Below are positions 1 to 11,800 of a DNA stretch of 64,000 bases, one piece after another. Both the position numbers and the translations under genes were made by a program. The stretch covers positions 211,501 to 275,500 of the forward strand of contig JAVLUZ010000415.1 of assembly GCA_036768485.1 (NCBI GenBank), written 5' to 3'. Position 1 is the stretch's first letter. Every line of letters begins with the position of its first letter. The stretch comes from Mermis nigrescens. Its lineage: Eukaryota > Nematoda > Enoplea > Mermithida > Mermithidae. Below the pieces are notes generated by a model. It saw nothing but the letters and a program-made list of their open reading frames with translations. It made no database searches and had not been told where the DNA came from.

Positions 1-249
1 ATTTCTCATCGTGGTGTGGCCCCAGAAAATCGCGAAAAAGCCACAAATTTGTCCAGAACTTTAATTGTCTGCGGGGATTTTCATGGGGTATAAACCTCCT
101 CAGACCCTCCATGTGTGCGATATGTAAATTTTGAATCTTGTCCATTGAATGTAGTCTCAAACTAAGCTTTCAGAGCAGTATTGGGTAACTGCCTCACATG
201 GGCGTGCGGGAGTCTGGGGGTCTGGACCACACAGAATCCGTCGGCCCCC

Positions 250-1058
250 CTGAAATCTAGGTAACGTCCCAACATAGCCACCAGTCCCAACACGGCCACC
301 GTCCCAACACGGCCACCGTCCCAACATGGCCACCGTCCCAACACGGCCATCGTACCAATATGGTCACCGTCCCAACATGGCCACCGTCCCAACAAGCACT
401 GCCTCAACAAGGCCACCATCACACGTGGGCGTGGGGGGTTTGGGGTTATGCACCCCCATAAGTTCGAATACCCCCAGAAACCAAAATACCCCCCAGAATT
501 CAATTTTTGAAAATTCTTTTTGCTTTTTTTCACGATTATTTGATGTCACTGGATAGTGCTCGATGAGAAACCTTGAAAAACGGTGTTTTTTCACCATACC
601 ACCATTTTTAAGACCATTTTTTGACCTTTGAAAAATTTTGCACCCTCCCCCCAGAATATCGGTGTTGAATGTTTCCGATGCGCCCGATCACAGTGCAGAA
701 CAATGCTTCGTTGCATGCAAAATTCTTTATGCATGTAAAAAAACTAACTTTAGTCATCAATTTAATTGCTGCCACCCATGCCTAATTACCTTCCTGTAAT
801 TTGAATACCTACTTAACTGATTAATATACAGTGATAGTGGCCTTGTTGAGACAGTGGCATTTTTGGGACAGTGGCCATATTGGGACGGTGGTCGTGTTGG
901 GACGGTGGCCGTGTTGGGACGGTGACCGTGTTGGGAATTTCGGCGGCCGTGTTGGGTATTTCGGTGGCCGTGTTGGGACGGTGGTCGTGTTGGGAATTTT
1001 GGTGGCCGTGTTGGGACGGTGGCCGTGTTGGGACTGGTGGCCATGTTGGGACACAATC
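250..1058. mobile_element. K2 foldback-like element, arms of 17-bp tandem repeats
   Basis: The left arm (about 260-417) is a tandem array of a 17-bp unit, GTCCCAACAYGGCCACC. The right arm (about 838-1050) carries the same unit in reverse complement, so the arms form a long imperfect inverted repeat. A family-A MITE (420 to about 670) sits at the inner end of the left arm. The open reading frames through the arms are repeat artefacts (peptides such as TVPTRPPSQHGH). No transposase is visible. Exact ends and TSD were not resolved. Confidence 0.6.
420..670 (+). mobile_element. MITE family A, copy 1 (right end lost)
   Basis: It starts CACACGTGGGCGTGGGG and has the family-A body: a run of CCCCCAGAA blocks, GATGTCACTGGATAGTGCTCGATGA, and GACCTTTGAAAAAT followed by CACCCTCCCCCCAGAAT. 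The usual right end GCTGCCCACGTATG is missing. It lies inside the K2 foldback element. Confidence 0.75.
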
Positions 1059-1065
1059 GAAATCT

Positions 1066-2230
1066 ATAGTCCCAGAATTGAATTTTTGGCGCAATTTTTA
1101 GCAATTTTGCCCGATCGGATTCCCTCCAGAATTTGGCTTCTGCCCATATGGTTAATTCTAGCAGTTCCAGTAAAAATTTTAACGTCCCTATTTTTTACTT
1201 ATTTTAGCTTTTTTCATAGGTGCTTGCCTTCAAGAATTCGCGCATTTAGGAAAGAAATACAGAAGCCATCAGAGAACACATCTTCAAGACTAATATCAAA
1301 TAGTATTTTAATAAAAAAGGTTAATAAAATTGAAAGATAATTTAAAAAATGATGCTGATGCATTTCAAATAATAACATTAAGCAAAAACTGTTTATTAAG
1401 TTGAACAGATTTTCTATTTGAAACTGTAATCAAATGTTGGACAAATGTTTTTTTGGCGCCACCAAAGAAAAAGCTAATAAAATATTTTGTTAAGAGGCGA
1501 ATGGTTATGATTCGTTAATTAGATATTGTAATAACTGTTGTTTGCTTAAATACAAAAATAAAATAATATTTTCCCTTCGAATATTATTCTTATTTTTATG
1601 AAGCGCGCCTGCTTCTGTCTAATAAAGTAATTTATGTAATTAGTGCACGATTTGCACATTGCAACAAATGTTTTCAGGATTTTTAGGGTGGATAACTCAT
1701 TGATTACCATATTTGGAGACAACGTCCGAAATGTTCTAACAGCCATCTTTCTTATCGAGAACAAATGAAATCTTTTGTACTTGCCGACTGATACTTAAAC
1801 TGGAAAGTGAAACAAAAAAGCGCGGTATTACCTACATATATGTAACTACATAAATATAAATAGCACATGATTTTCTAGTTTTTCTGCGATCTGCATACAG
1901 ATCGTATTATTTTAGAACTCATTCCTATAAACTACAATTTCGCATATGGCGCGTAACTTTGGGAGTAGTGCAATATGTAGTTTAGGTACACATCTGACAT
2001 ACATAGTAGTGTGTGATAGGTCCGGTCCACTCGTGATTTTAGCAAATCATAAGACCCGTTTTTTCGCTGGATAAGCTTTTCAAAACTTTACGATAATTCT
2101 GCGATTTTTAATTGACCTTTCAGGAAGCTGACTACACCACACTTGCGGATGTATCACGAAAAGACAAGTTTAACCATATCTTTACAATGTACGAGTACAA
2201 TACATACCAATGTAGGTACAGTAATCGGCT
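1066..2230. other. AT-rich stretch without recognised features
   Basis: I see no supported exon, RNA gene or complete repeat here. Confidence 0.4.
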
Positions 2231-2377
2231 AATATTGTAACCATAAATGGGCAGCAACCAAATTCTGAGGGTCTAATGAGCGAAATGGCCAAAATTGTAC
2301 CTACCTAAAATTCAATTCTAGAGTGGTCTATCGATTTCGGGGGTCTGTCGGATTTCCAAACCCTACGCCTAAATATA
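2231..2377 (-). repeat. MITE family C fragment
   Basis: Reverse-oriented family-C sequence: GGGCAGCAACCAAATTCTGA, then GCCAAAATTG, then AAAATTCAATTCTAGA. It directly abuts a family-A copy. Confidence 0.5.
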
Positions 2378-2385
2378 GTTGTATC

Positions 2386-2634
2386 CACACGTGGGCTTGG
2401 GGGATATGCAATACCCCCAGAAGGCCAAATACCCCCCAGAAACCAAAATACCCCGTCTTACAATTCAATTTTCATTTTTTGTTTTTTTCGCAATTTTTTG
2501 ATGTCAATGGATAGTGCTCGATGAAAAACTTTGAAAAATAGATTTTTTTGCCTTACCAACATTTTTAAGATCATTTTTTGACCTTTGAAAAATCTTGCAC
2601 ACCCCCTCCAGAATTTTGGTGCTGCCCACGATTG
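2386..2634 (+). mobile_element. MITE family A, copy 2
   Basis: It runs from CACACGTGGGC to GCTGCCCACGATTG. Flanks GTTGTATC and GTTGTTGC match at 6 of 8 positions, fitting a decayed 8-bp TSD. Confidence 0.75.
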
Positions 2635-2686
2635 GTTGTTGCTACATAATATGAAGGCAACCACGCGAAGGCGTTACGGTCTGGAC

Positions 2687-2905
2687 CACATGTGGGCATG
2701 GGGGTCTGGGGGTTACCCTCCAGAAGGCCGAATCTCCCCCAGAACTTAATTTTGAATTTTTTTGTTTTTTTTCGCATTTTTATGCCAATGGATAGTGCTC
2801 AATGAGAAACGTTGAAAAATGGTGTTTTTTTCGCCAGTAACCATTTGTAAGATTATTTTGTCACGTTTCAAAAACCTTGCCCCACCAAATTTCGGTGCTG
2901 CCCAC
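2687..2905 (+). mobile_element. MITE family A, copy 3
   Basis: It starts near CACATGTGGGC and ends GGTGCTGCCCACC, then directly abuts copy 4 in the opposite orientation. Confidence 0.7.
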
Positions 2906-3155
2906 CATACGTGGGCAGCAAAAAAATTCTGGGGGGTGCAAGATTTTTTGAAGGTCAAAAAATGGCCTTAAAAATGGTGGTATGACGATAAAAACACCAT
3001 TTTTCGACGTTTCTCATCAAGCACTATCCATTGGCATAAAAAAATCGCGAAAAAACGAAAAAATTTTCAAAAATTGAATTCTGGGGGTATTTTGATTTCT
3101 GGGGGTATTTGGTTTCTGGGGGTGCATACCCCCCAAACCCCCCACGCCCAGGTGT
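2906..3155 (-). mobile_element. MITE family A, copy 4
   Basis: Reverse-oriented copy running from CATACGTGGGCAGC to CACGCCCAGGTGTG. It is back to back with copy 3, in a cluster of four A copies within 1.2 kb. Confidence 0.75.
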
Positions 3156-3302
3156 GCTGCCCACCTATGGTCTTGACCTCCCCAGAATCCAGCAGACCTA
3201 CAAAAATAAATTTATTGCACAGGGTCCACCTAATTGCTAAAATGGCCTCGAAAATTGATCGTATGTTTGCCTTATTTTCATCTCCCGTTCTGTTGACCCA
3301 CC

Positions 3303-3537
3303 CACACCTGGGCGTGGGGGGTTTGGGGGATATGTACGCCCCAGAAACCAAAATACCCCCAGAATTCGATTTTTTAAATTTTTTTCCGTTTTTTTCGCAA
3401 ATTTTTGATGCTAATGGATAGTGCTTGATAAGAAACATCAAAAAATGGTGTTTTTCGCCATACCACAATTTTTAAGGCCATTTTTTGACCTTTAAAAAAA
3501 TCTTGCACCCCCAGAATTTTCTTGCTGTCCACGTATG
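3303..3537 (+). mobile_element. MITE family A, copy 5, perfect 8-bp TSD
   Basis: It runs from CACACCTGGGCGTG to GTCCACGTATG. It is flanked by an exact 8-bp duplication GACCCACC (3295-3302 and 3538-3545). Confidence 0.9.
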
Positions 3538-3599
3538 GACCCACCCCTTTGAATTGATCTGACTCCCCGAAAGACTAAACCGGAATTGCTGAGTGTATT

Positions 3600-3745
3600 T
3601 ATATTATTATTATTATTTTATTTATATTATTATTTTCGTTATTATTAATAGCAATATTATCATCATTGTTGCCATTAGGAATGCTAATTATTACATTATA
3701 AATTGCTATTATTATTAAAATTACGAGTATTATGAATATTACTAT

Positions 3746-3786
<41 letters not shown>

Positions 3787-3795
3787 TATTATTAT
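3600..3795. repeat. (ATT)n / (AAT)n microsatellite
   Basis: Long interrupted runs of TTA and ATA trinucleotides. The poly-Y/poly-I reading frame through it is an artefact. Confidence 0.9.
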
Positions 3796-4173
3796 TATTT
3801 TGCATGGCCTTCAAAGTAAACCTAGTCTCAGGGGCCGTATTCACAAAGGGGACTGAAGTCTATAGACCAAAAAGGCTATAGACCGGTCTAAAGACTTTGG
3901 ACCGGTCTACATTTAGACCGGTCTGAAGTCTGTATTCGCAAAACGACAACCTAATGCTTAGAACCGAATGAAATGCAACAAGCATATATAGGTGCATAAA
4001 GTGAAAAACAAGAAAATTCGATGTTTAGCTAAAAAAAGATATAAAACTTTAAATAATGTTTGTACTCACATATGCATATTTGTTTTACCCCCAAATCTCT
4101 TCTTGATAAAATAGAACGAGAGACGAGAACAAGTGGAGATTATTTAATGTTAGCTTTGAATGTTAATTTCAAG

Positions 4174-4310
4174 CACACATGGGCGTGGGGGATCTGGCTT
4201 GTCCCTCGAGAATCTGGCGGACCCCTTCAAAAAAATCGGTAATTCTTCATAGACTTAGTGATGATTTTACCCCATCCAGACCCCCATAATTTCCTTGCTG
4301 CTCATGTATG
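4174..4310 (+). mobile_element. MITE family C, copy 2, nested in the Harbinger element
   Basis: It starts CACACATGGGCGTGGGG and ends TTGCTGCTCATGTATG. Flanks ATTTCAAG and ATTTCAAA match at 7 of 8 positions (8-bp TSD). Confidence 0.8.
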
Positions 4311-4404
4311 ATTTCAAACGAGACATTCAATTGTTTTGAAATATTTTTTTAAATGAAAGAAATGCGGTGGATACGATTTTTTAGATCGTTGAACTTCAAC
4401 TTAC

Positions 4405-4800
4405 CACGAAATGCAGCTTTTTTATAAAATTCATCCTTTATGCGCTGTAATTGCTCCAAGGAAGGGAATTTAATGTGCTGACCGATTCGTGTAGCCAGTG
4501 CTTTAGAAACTTTATGAATTATCCGATTAACTGGCTGATATGCTCAGTATCGCCTATTGTTATTTGACAGGTTCCACAAGAATAATAAGGCAAGGCGAGG
4601 CAAACTTGCAAAATAGGTGGTATAGCACGACTGCGACCTGTAGGGTGTTCAATGTTCTCTCTGATCAAATCCGTTAAGTGTAAAATTCCTTCCCTATCAA
4701 ATCGAAAACGTTCGAGTAATTGGGAATCAGATAGTGAAAGTGGATCACGAATTTCCCGAAAAATGCGTTCTCTTTTAAAAGCTCTTTGATATTTGTAATG
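4405..4800 (-). pseudogene. Harbinger (HARBI1-type) transposase, 5' portion, frameshifted
   Basis: The minus strand reads as the N-terminal half of a HARBI1-like transposase. It has RDPLSLSDSQLLERFRFDR, then IPPILQVCLALPYYSCGT and QITIGDTEHISQ. After a frameshift near 4530-4535 it continues VNRIIHKVSKALATRIG and IKFPSLEQLQRIKDEFY. The order matches the family: an early F-R helix, the P-x-x-Q-V-x-x-A-L region, the I-G-x-x-x-x-I-S-Q motif, then I-x-F-P. At the end, codon CGT is followed by G|GTAAGT, a good splice donor, but the next exon with the catalytic DDE residues is absent. The element is therefore dead, and the frameshift adds to this. It lies inside matching inverted repeats with a 3-bp TSD. 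Assignment is by motif recognition only. Confidence 0.75.
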
Positions 4801-5194
4801 TATGTATATTTAAAAGGTGCCATATTCACACTAATAATCGTATAATCAACCTGCCGAGAAGGATGACATTTGCAGTCTAAATTACATTTAGCCCAGTCGA
4901 TAGCAGGCTAAATGTTGCCTGATTTGGACCGGTCTATAGACTTTAGCACCATTGTGAATACCAATTTAGCCCGGTCTAAAAATTTAGACCGGTCTATAGA
5001 CTTTAGCCTCGATTGTGAATACGGCCCCAGGTGCTTGGGCCCCATGATCGCGTTTTCGCCTAAATAATAAACTTAGTACCTACATTTAAATTTGTGACTT
5101 TTGATCCATTGATAAGCGTAACACGAAAAGGCAAGTAGGGATACATGTAGGGGGATGAGGAATCCCTTACTTGAACTGGTCGTCGTCCCCCAAC

Positions 5195-5395
5195 CACACC
5201 TGGGCGTGGGAGGGAGGGGGTGGTTTGAGGGGTATGCACCCCCCGCCGAAAAACCAAAATACCCCCCCAGGAATCGAATTACCCCCAAAATTAAATTTGT
5301 AAACATTTTTTCGTTTTTTTTCGCAATTTTCTGATGCCAATAGATAGTGCTCAATGAGAAACGTCGAAAAATAATTTTCTTGCTGCCCACGTATG
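5195..5395 (+). mobile_element. MITE family A, copy 6, perfect 8-bp TSD
   Basis: It runs from CACACCTGGGCG to GCTGCCCACGTATG, with exact flanks CCCCCAAC (5187-5194 and 5396-5403). At 201 bp it is shorter than other copies, because part of the right half is deleted. Confidence 0.88.
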
Positions 5396-5556
5396 CCCCC
5401 AACCCTCCAAAGCTAGAAAATTTTCGGTTCCCCCGACTTTTGGAAAGACGTCCTTTTTTTGGCTAAATTGAGGTTCATTAACACCCCCACCCCCAAAAAT
5501 GGATTGGGTGGGACCTTCCACCCAAAATTTCGAACCGTTACATGCTTATATGCAAA
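5396..5556 (-). repeat. Family G fragment
   Basis: It ends AATTTCGAACCGTTACATG, the reverse of the family-G end (CATACATGTAACGGCTCGAA), after a C-rich body with CCCCCGACTTTTGGAAAG. Confidence 0.5.
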
Positions 5557-5559
5557 AAC

Positions 5560-6880
5560 GTACCTCCTGTCCATTGAAAACCGTCGTTGTTCAGTGAATG
5601 GTCATTTTTTAAATTAATTAACAACCACCTCAAGGATTTCAATAAAGTAAAATATTTTTGATATAAAATTTCAAAAAGCAATTTCAGAATCGCAATAGCT
5701 TGCGTCTAAGTCCATCATGCCATACTCTAAAAACCATTCAAATTTCGCATGATTAACGTGTAGATTTTGTTTTAATTGAAAAAAGTAGTTGAATATTTCT
5801 GTGCTTTGAATTTCTGCTAACTTTGCTTCCTGTCTATTTATTAGTTTTGCAATCTCAATTTAACTTTTTTATAATATGTCTGTCCCCAAAAATTATGTAT
5901 TTAACCGGTTGCACGTTTCATATGCAATTGCATATTTTCGAAAATGATTATCTGCTAGTCTGATTCAATATTAAAATCGTGATTTTGAATATGGCAGTCA
6001 AGGCGGCCATATTGGAAAAACAGTGTAATTATAAAAGTTCTCATCTATGTGCGATTCATTATTTATTTTAGCACAGTATTTCAAATCTTTTTTCACCAAA
6101 TAGCTAGAAAATTTTATGCTTTTTCCGGTAAGGTACGTCTCATGTCTGGTTCTTGCTATTTCTTTTGAGAATTGTACGCTGAAGATTACTTGCCACAAAG
6201 AGTACACGGAAAAGGAGAAAAATAAAATCTAATATCCCTCGCGTTTCCGGGTTTTTTGAAGTCAAAGGTTCCTGTACTAGCAAGCCGTCCTAGCCAGCTT
6301 AAACTGTAATTAGTCTCACTCAACTTAGCAAATATTAGTATCATTTTGTGCAAATTTTTAAGCTCTTTCCGAATATGTCTGTCCTTTTCCGGTAAAGTAA
6401 CTTTGTAAGAAGTTATAACTAAAAACCTGCTACTATACTTAAGCATAGGCATGAGGTGGTCATGCATAAAATAAATACAAAGAGTATATTTAAGTTGACT
6501 AAATTATAATTTTCGGACTAAAGTAGCTAATTAAAAAGTAGAAGCCCACCAATCTTGTACTAATCATTGACAAAACTTTTTGTAATTTAAGTTTTTACGT
6601 GATAATCATGTCAATATGCTAATTTTTCAGGACGGATCCAGGTTCATTTCCTAAGCGTGGGCGGTATTTCAAATGATGTGGAGTAGGAACTTTGACTTGA
6701 GGCTAGACAAAGTTTTGTAGCCGTACAAAACATACAACGAAAAAAATCACAAAAATGATCGGCTAAGACGTCATCTAGTTCACGGGAACGCTAGGATATT
6801 GCGCTTCCAAAGTAGAAAGAAGCTTCGCCAGCACCAATTTCCTAAAACATGTCAAATGAAATTTTATCGAAAAATTTCGT
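5560..6880. other. AT-rich stretch without recognised features
   Basis: No exon, RNA gene or complete repeat is supported. Confidence 0.4.
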
Positions 6881-6888
6881 TTTCTAGG

Positions 6889-7323
6889 CAGTTTTTTGTA
6901 CAAGGTCCGTTTTGTACATGTACAAAGATGCTTCCTAAAAGCCTTTGTACATTTTCTACACACAAAGTTTTGGGTACTATAATATGATACAGTGGCGATT
7001 TTAGTGCGATAAAAACAGAGTTGTTCGACCTTTAGTAGTCTATTTTAGCTAATTCCTGGGTTTCTGAAGGCAAAAATCACTAATAATCGTCTCAAAACGG
7101 CGCCGAAAAATTTGACACTTTTCCTTTCGAAATGCAATTTCAGCCAATATAAAGGTATATAGAACACATAACTCATTTCGGCGCGAAGCGCCGAAAATTT
7201 CTCCGAATTTCATACCTTTTTTGCAGTTTTTGTCTTCCCGAAAATCTTTGTTCATATACAAAGATGGTCCCAAAAAGTCTTTGTACATCGGGAAAAATCT
7301 TTGCCGAATACAAAAAAACCGTG
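6889..7323 (+). mobile_element. MITE family N, copy 1
   Basis: It starts CAGTTTTTTGTACAAGG and ends CGAATACAAAAAAACCGTG, which is an imperfect inverted repeat of the start. Flanks TTTCTAGG (6881-6888) and TTTCTGGG (7324-7331) match at 7 of 8, giving a hAT-like 8-bp TSD. Inside are the palindrome TTTGTACATGTACAAA and the hairpin CGGCGCGAAGCGCCG near 7180. Confidence 0.85.
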
Positions 7324-7454
7324 TTTCTGGGTAACTACGAGCTCAAGATTCATGGATGTTTTGCATCAAATCTATCAGCTTACTTTAGTGGAACAGCCAA
7401 AAGTTTGCGGTTGTGGCGCTAATGATATGCCGTGAGCGAGACTTACATAAACGC

Positions 7455-7666
7455 GGACCTTTTGAACAATTCACCCGCCACCGTTTTTAGCCGATCCATA
7501 ATAGCTGCAGTAACGAAAGTTTAAATACAACTAGCTTATGACTTCTTGTTTTTACACCAGCAAAATAAAGTCAATAAAGGTTGTTTACATTCATACCTAA
7601 AATTTGATTACTCTGTCTTTATTTCGTCTCTCAAAAACGGTGGCGGGTAAAGTGTTCAAAAGGCCC
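7455..7666. mobile_element. Short inverted-repeat element related to family F
   Basis: Ends GGACCTTTTGAACAATTCACC and the complement GGGCCTTTTGAACACTTTACC are inverted. Next to the left end is TTTTTAGCCGATCCATA, which also occurs in family F. Flanks (cataaacgc and cataacgc) match with one indel. Confidence 0.6.
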
Positions 7667-7674
7667 CATAACGC

Positions 7675-8574
7675 AACTTTAACGTTAATTAAACATTCTC
7701 AAATTTCTCATAAATTCAACCCGAGCTTTTGAAAGAGATCGTACCAGATGTACACAAGGGTCGCTGCATGGCTCGATCCCAAACATACATTGACAGCGCC
7801 AAATTACGTAAGAACTAGGTACGACGACTTCCAAAGGCCAAAGACTTGATATTAATCGCAAAAAGCAAGCGAAAAAGAAAAATCTTTCACGTAATTACAA
7901 AGAATTTTGTTTTTGGAGCTCTTCGCGCTCCAATCCAGGTTGCCAGGAATTCACTGTAAAGTTAGCAATTGTACAATTTTACTGCGGAAGTGCACGGAAT
8001 AATACTTTTGATTGAACCATTGCTATTCTATTTTCTCGAATTTTCTAATTTTTCTTAAATGTTTTTATGAGATTTATTTTCATTCACAACTACGATTTTC
8101 GTTAGATGACCTTTAAGCGTTTAAAATTATGCAGATCCATTTTTGTAGCATTGACGTGCTCAAATATTACTTTTTTGCGTACTTTTTTTGGAGTCATTGC
8201 ATTCGGACTCGAATTGCAGTCCTCAAACTAATTAACAGCGACAGTTCGGTTGAAGCAAAAACTGATGAGCTTTCGTAACAGACTGGACCCTGACGGCAAA
8301 TACAAGCGCCAAAACTACTTGTCTAATAATATGAAATTGTATTAGATCCGGATAGTTCTGAATTTAGGGGGCCCACCTACCAAACAGAGGGAATCAGGAT
8401 CAATTCCCAGGGACTCCAAAGAAGGCGATATTTCAGCAGGAAACTGTCAGAAATTCGTATAAGGGATAAAACCGACAAGATAGGTATCGATATTTAAAAT
8501 GAAATATTATCATATCAGACCACTTAATTACCCATTTTCGTCAATCTATTCGTCTGGCGTTTTTCATTCAGGTA
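7675..8574. other. Unannotated stretch
   Basis: I find no feature I can support. Confidence 0.4.
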
Positions 8575-8582
8575 GTCATATT

Positions 8583-8839
8583 CACACCTGGGCGTGGGGG
8601 TTGGGAGGTATGCACCCCCCAGAAACCAAAATACCCCCCAGAAATCAAAATATCCCCCCAGAATTCAATTTTTGAAATTTTTTTTCGTTTTTTTCGTAAT
8701 TTTTTGATGCCAATGGATAGTGCTTGATGAAAAACGTCGAAAAATGGTGTTTTTATCGCCATACCACCATTTTTAAGGCCATTTTTTGACCTTCGAAAAA
8801 ATCTTGCACCCCCCAGAATTTTTTCGCTGCCCACGTATG
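8583..8839 (+). mobile_element. MITE family A, copy 7, perfect 8-bp TSD
   Basis: It runs from CACACCTGGGCGTG to GCTGCCCACGTATG. Exact flanks GTCATATT lie at 8575-8582 and 8840-8847. This is a good reference copy of the family (257 bp). Confidence 0.92.
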
Positions 8840-8847
8840 GTCATATT

Positions 8848-11800
8848 CACTACACTACCTGTCAATTAATTTTTGCATAAGCATTTATGTAACATGATTT
8901 AAATTAGTTATACACGTCCTATCGCCTCCGCCTCTATGTAATTTACATACACGTACATAGGATAACGCAAGTTTGATGTCGAATACGAATACTGGTGTGC
9001 GCATGGACTGTACTACACATCAAGAACGAATCGTGAAATAATTTTACGACCCTTTTCCTTCCAAAGGTTTTTTGCCTTATCCCAATTTGTTTATAATTTT
9101 TCAGAAATTCCCGTATAATCGAATTTATCGCTTCCAGGAGCAAGAAAAAGCGAAAATTGCTACAGTTGATAAACAGATAAAAGGGTAAAATTTAGCTAGT
9201 GTCGTTTGAATGAAAACCGAAATGTGCCCGGTTGATTCTTCGGATCCAGGCTTCATACCGCACCGTGCGTTCATACAAATATTGGATTCCAATCCTATGA
9301 GCGATATCGATCGTTTCCGGGCTCCAGCGACACACCCTTTGGTCGATTTGGTAAACTGAGGTTGTTACCATGTGCTTGTTCTTCACAGTAGATACCCACT
9401 AATATACACATGAACGTTAAATTCTGTCGTCGCAAAGTGTGAGGATGCATTTACAGTATGACACACACGTCATTATTACACATAACAATGCAACCCAGTG
9501 ATTTTTTTCATTCCTGAGATGATTTTTCGTCGTCCGGATTTTGGTCAAAAACCTCATCAGCTCCGCTCGCACGACAAAGGGAGAAGGGGCGGGCCCTGCA
9601 CTTAGTTAGTGGGTACGGGCATACACGTATAGATACGCACGAAAATTTATCGAACAGCGCGTTTTATTGCGAAATGGTTTTTTACGACGGACGCCGAAAG
9701 TTTTTTACGGCTGTCAATGCCAGGCAACAACAACAACAACCGCATCGCATACATATACGTACACACAATGCATTATACGTTTGTATTACTAGCAGCGGCT
9801 TGCCCACGCAAAGCCGTGTGCGTTTAATTCACGATCCGTCGGTTAATCTATGTACCTATGGTGGCGTAACACTTTTGTTACGGGTGCTGAGAATTAGAAA
9901 CCTGTAGCATCCCGGTTTCGTTGATGCTGCTCCGTTGCTCTGTGCACCGTCGGTCAGATTTTCCACGTTTTCAGCAGTCATTTCGACCAGATTCTTTGAA
10001 TTTATGATCGCCGTTTGCATCTTTAAAAATGTTGTGCCGGCGATTTAGTGCGGACGCTTGATGACGCGGTTTTGGGGCATTTTGAGGTAGTAGGTTGTAT
10101 AGTTTAAAACTTTGATCAACTTTACAATCGGCTAGCTCGAATTGCTCACCGCTCTTTACACTCGATTTCATACAGATTTTTTTCTCTCTCTCTTCGTCCT
10201 GCTGCTGCGGTTTTTCTAAGCGTAACCTCGATGAATGTGCATTAACCGAGACGTCGCTCTACGGCGCAGTAGTTATTTTTATCGTCAGCGTTACCCCCAA
10301 TATACATTATTTCTTTTCAATTGATACACAGATACGTAGCGCCGTTGTAGGTGAAAAATGTAGACGTTGTTGTATATAGATGGAAATGTGTGTACATACC
10401 AGCTACACGACGAGGGTGTATAATGGTAATTACGAGACTACTTTTTTTCGACAGTGTCTGGGATTTTAAAAACCAACACCCGTGAATATAATGCTATGCG
10501 TCGTGTATGTAATAGGACGGCTTTTGCGTGTGTGATATGGTAGACGCTTCTGTAGACGAGTCTGGTCAATCAGCCGGCGCTGATGGTCCATTACTCACTT
10601 CTCTTTCTGCCTTTTATTTAAAGCATTTCGTCCCGTCTGTCTCTCGTCATTCGTCGGTGCTTTTTGCTCGGTCTCTATGTCTATCTCTATTCAAGACTAG
10701 CGTAGTAACCTATTTTTCCAGAAGAGAATCCAAGAGGACGATGCCGTATATATCTACATTTATCAACTGATTTTTTAGTCGTTTTTGCGTAAAAACGACG
10801 ATTTTACTGCTTTTCTGTCATTGCGTACCAGTTCATCCAGTCAATGTCTATTTATTCACCTGTGTTGCGGTTTATATCCTGCATGTGCGTATTGTCTCGT
10901 CTCTGATCGATTTATTGATTACGCTCGCCCGGATTCGCTATTTTCTTGTCGTGCCTGTCAGTATAAACACGTGCAAAAAATAATGATGAATTTATGTATG
11001 TAAGTAGGAATTCGACGGTATTTATTAATTAGCAAATCGAAATTTTCTACTGTAGATGTATTTATTTTATTACGCGTGATCTGTGATGATTCGCAGCTAA
11101 GTCTGGCTCTTCGCTGCAGTAAGTTTGCAAACGCTTGATCGTGATTTTGCCTTGATAGCGCATCTAGTATCCCATTATGCATTGCATTTCCTCTCTGTTA
11201 AATTTGTTTTTGCAATGCAAGTCAAATTTTATGGTGAAAAGTTTTTGTCAAAATTGCCTGTCAAAATTCTACTCGTCTAAGCATTAGATCAGTTGTCTTA
11301 TCTATGGCATGCAGCCGTTTCGGACCCTGCACTTTGAACGGAAAATCGCTTGTTATACGCTGCTTCTCTATTCGTATCTAACTGGAAAGTCTGAGTAGAG
11401 AAGTTTTTATCTGAAAAAACTTCAAGCATGCGTTTTGAATATAAACTTTTAAGCATTCAGAGGCTACTATCTCTTGTGCTTTATATTTACTTAATTTCAA
11501 GAACGAAAAGCGTTCAACGACTAACGAAAGTTGAGGTATAATTCTCAGAGACGGAGCAGGCTGTTTTTTACGAAAAACTTTAAAATAATTTCAAAAGTCG
11601 ATTATTTTTATCGGAAAAGATTTCGCAGATTCCCTGTGAATTAGGTCAAAGAACTGCGTAAACATAAATTATGCCCAAAATTTAGAATTGTTAAGATACC
11701 TCGAAAATATTTCAAAGGTACTTTTAAGCTTATTTTCAGCAAAAATTATTGAAACCTATGAGTCTTCTAGATTATAAACATGTCAAAAATACGATTTCAA

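Larger units (their letters stand above)
3832..5027 (-). mobile_element. PIF/Harbinger transposon, internally deleted
   Basis: The 15-bp terminal inverted repeats GGGCCGTATTCACAA are perfect, and the element is flanked by a 3-bp duplication CAG (3829-3831 and 5028-5030). A 3-bp TSD is typical of PIF/Harbinger. Both subterminal regions carry several palindromic AGACCGGTCTA motifs, which could be transposase-binding sites (inference). A broken transposase lies inside on the minus strand, and a family-C MITE is nested at 4174-4310. Confidence 0.85.

Noticed and set aside
162..1340. Open frames rich in TVPTRPPSQHGH-like or GRWPCWDGG-like peptides, on both strands
   Set aside because: They simply translate the 17-bp repeats of the K2 arms, in several frames and on both strands, with no codon bias and no domain.
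8568..8834. Recurring open frames such as MGSEKILGGARFF...HQALSIGIKKLRKK in many places
   Set aside because: These frames recur only because family-A MITEs repeat through the window. They follow the MITE sequence, including its ends, and are broken differently in each copy.
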